This document shows, in pieces, positions 62,973 through 64,000 of a stretch of DNA of 64,000 nucleotides. Source of the stretch: Trichuris trichiura (taxonomy: Eukaryota; Nematoda; Enoplea; Trichinellida; Trichuridae); contig JBAJFE010000005.1 of the NCBI GenBank assembly GCA_037903355.1, positions 372,001-436,000 on the forward strand. The letters run 5' to 3'. Position numbers and translations under genes: made by a program. Within the stretch, counting starts at the first letter, position 1. The number at the start of each line of letters is the position of its first letter. The notes under the pieces are model-generated. The model ran no database searches. It was not told where the DNA came from and worked only from the letters and a program-made list of their open reading frames with translations.

Positions 62973-64000
62973 GTTCGCCAACTTCAACAAGACTACGAAC
63001 GACGTTAGTAACGATTAGGATAAGTATCCGATCTTTATGGGTGGTAAATTTGCATAAGAGTCTTCTGCAGCCAATCGGTGCGAAGCGCATGTAGTAACAG
63101 GTATGCCATAAAGGCTCGACGTTACATTGTTTACCGATAGATCGCAGCCGTAAGATTCCAACCAAAATAGTGGATGAGATAAGATTAAGCATTTGCTTAC
63201 TTTCCAGCAGTTTTATGCAAATTTCCAATAGTAGGCGCCGATACGGGCGACTGATTGACGCTTAACAATACGTTTTTAAAGTTTAAATCAATGATGTTAA
63301 GTGTTCGGTGTTAAGTAGGCGCAGCGGCATTTTTAAGGCATCCCGAAAAGGGCGACCAAAACTTACTGCGGTGCGCGATATATCCGTACAAGAATTATGT
63401 AAACGCCGCGTTTGACTAAAACGCCGGATAACGTTGCCATTTCTTTTTGTCCTTTTCTTAACAGCTTTCCTTCATTGCTTACATAACGCTTAGACGATTT
63501 GAGAACGCTTATCAGTTTGCCTGCATTGTACAGAGTTCATTTGTAATTTCAAAATTTGCATAAACGCAGCTATACGAAGCGGCGGAAAATTTTTCAAAAT
63601 GTCATCGCTTTGACTGTCGCTGCTTTTTAATATTTTTTCCCGCTCATTTTGGTTGTTTAGCTCTGCTTTGCGAAAACGATTTCGATACTTGCGAGTTGTT
63701 GGCGCGCGCCTTTCCCCTATTTATTTGTTCGCGGTTTTTTCCTCAAAAGCGCGAATTTTCTTATCTTTTGTTAGCGTTCCACTTTACTTACTGTTTGTTG
63801 TAAAGAAAGGTCGGTCACGCGACGAGGTGCCTATCGTCAGCATTGACGCTTTACGAATTTGTTTGAATCGCACTCGTCTACAAATGGGCTTACCTCTGAA
63901 TAGTCTGGTTGGAATAATATTCGGCGAGGCGCTAATCTATTCAAACCATTTTGCTGTTGTGAATATTTTGGTTGTTATTTTGTAATTGCATAACAACATA
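62973..64000. other. upstream region, nothing confidently recognised
   Basis: Contains the promoter of the cysteine-rich gene. A minus-strand frame at 62920-63228 and a plus-strand frame at 63653-63985 lack domains or good splice support. No repeat seen up to the window end. Confidence 0.35.

Noticed and set aside
62920..63228. Minus-strand frame with C-YYMRFAPIG-C-RR, faintly like the FAPxCRG core of elevenin peptides
   Set aside because: Cysteine spacing differs, the signal peptide is poor, extra cysteines are present, and the frame runs through the first exon of the cysteine-rich gene.

Overview
This window is nuclear DNA from an invertebrate animal, most likely a nematode. Reasons: protein-coding genes are split by many introns of about 45-60 bases, the protein set is metazoan (cyclin C, aquarius, FGD-type RhoGEF, net/ATOH8-type bHLH, KEOPS kinase, eS4), and the best-preserved proteins align by eye with human or nematode homologues over full length. 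A few short TTAGGC-type runs fit the nematode telomere repeat but could be chance. The species cannot be fixed from sequence alone. I saw no rRNA, tRNA, CRISPR array or recognisable autonomous transposon.

Layout. 1-7 kb: intronless cyclin C (+) and intronless CLYBL (-). 7-11.3 kb: two small predicted single-pass membrane proteins (+). 11.5-14.9 kb: UDP-glucose pyrophosphorylase (-), with a 195-bp tandem repeat in one intron. 15-24 kb: gene-poor apart from a small MGAC-start protein (-). 24.3-25.2 kb: bHLH factor with a CtBP-type motif. 25-32 kb: a lysine/glutamate repeat protein encoded by a 1.2-kb purine-rich tract, then two tandem duplications. 32-33.7 kb: intronless phosphoglucomutase 1 (-). 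34.9-40.5 kb: MIA40/CHCHD4 (+) meeting TOMM6 (-), then FGD RhoGEF (-). 42.7-46.4 kb: a candidate secreted peptide precursor and a calmodulin-like protein. 47-50 kb: GMPPB (-), with a free-standing ZnF-UBP gene on the opposite strand inside an intron. 50.6-58.3 kb: ribosomal protein S4 (+) and aquarius (-). 59.2-62 kb: F-box/WD40 protein and TP53RK/Bud32 (+). 62.1-63 kb: secreted cysteine-rich protein (-).

Functional links. PGM1 and UGP are consecutive steps from glucose-6-phosphate to UDP-glucose, and GMPPB makes GDP-mannose. MIA40 and TOMM6 are both mitochondrial protein-import components and are convergent neighbours. Three convergent pairs have only about 77-86 bases between stop codons.

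The most notable signals are splice sites that depart from GT-AG. The F-box/WD40 gene keeps an open frame and seven full WD repeats only if it uses two GC-AG introns and one GT-TG intron. Aquarius also has a GC-AG intron. Other points of note are the nested ZnF-UBP gene, the charge-patterned repeat protein, two perfect hairpins between genes, and a candidate prohormone.
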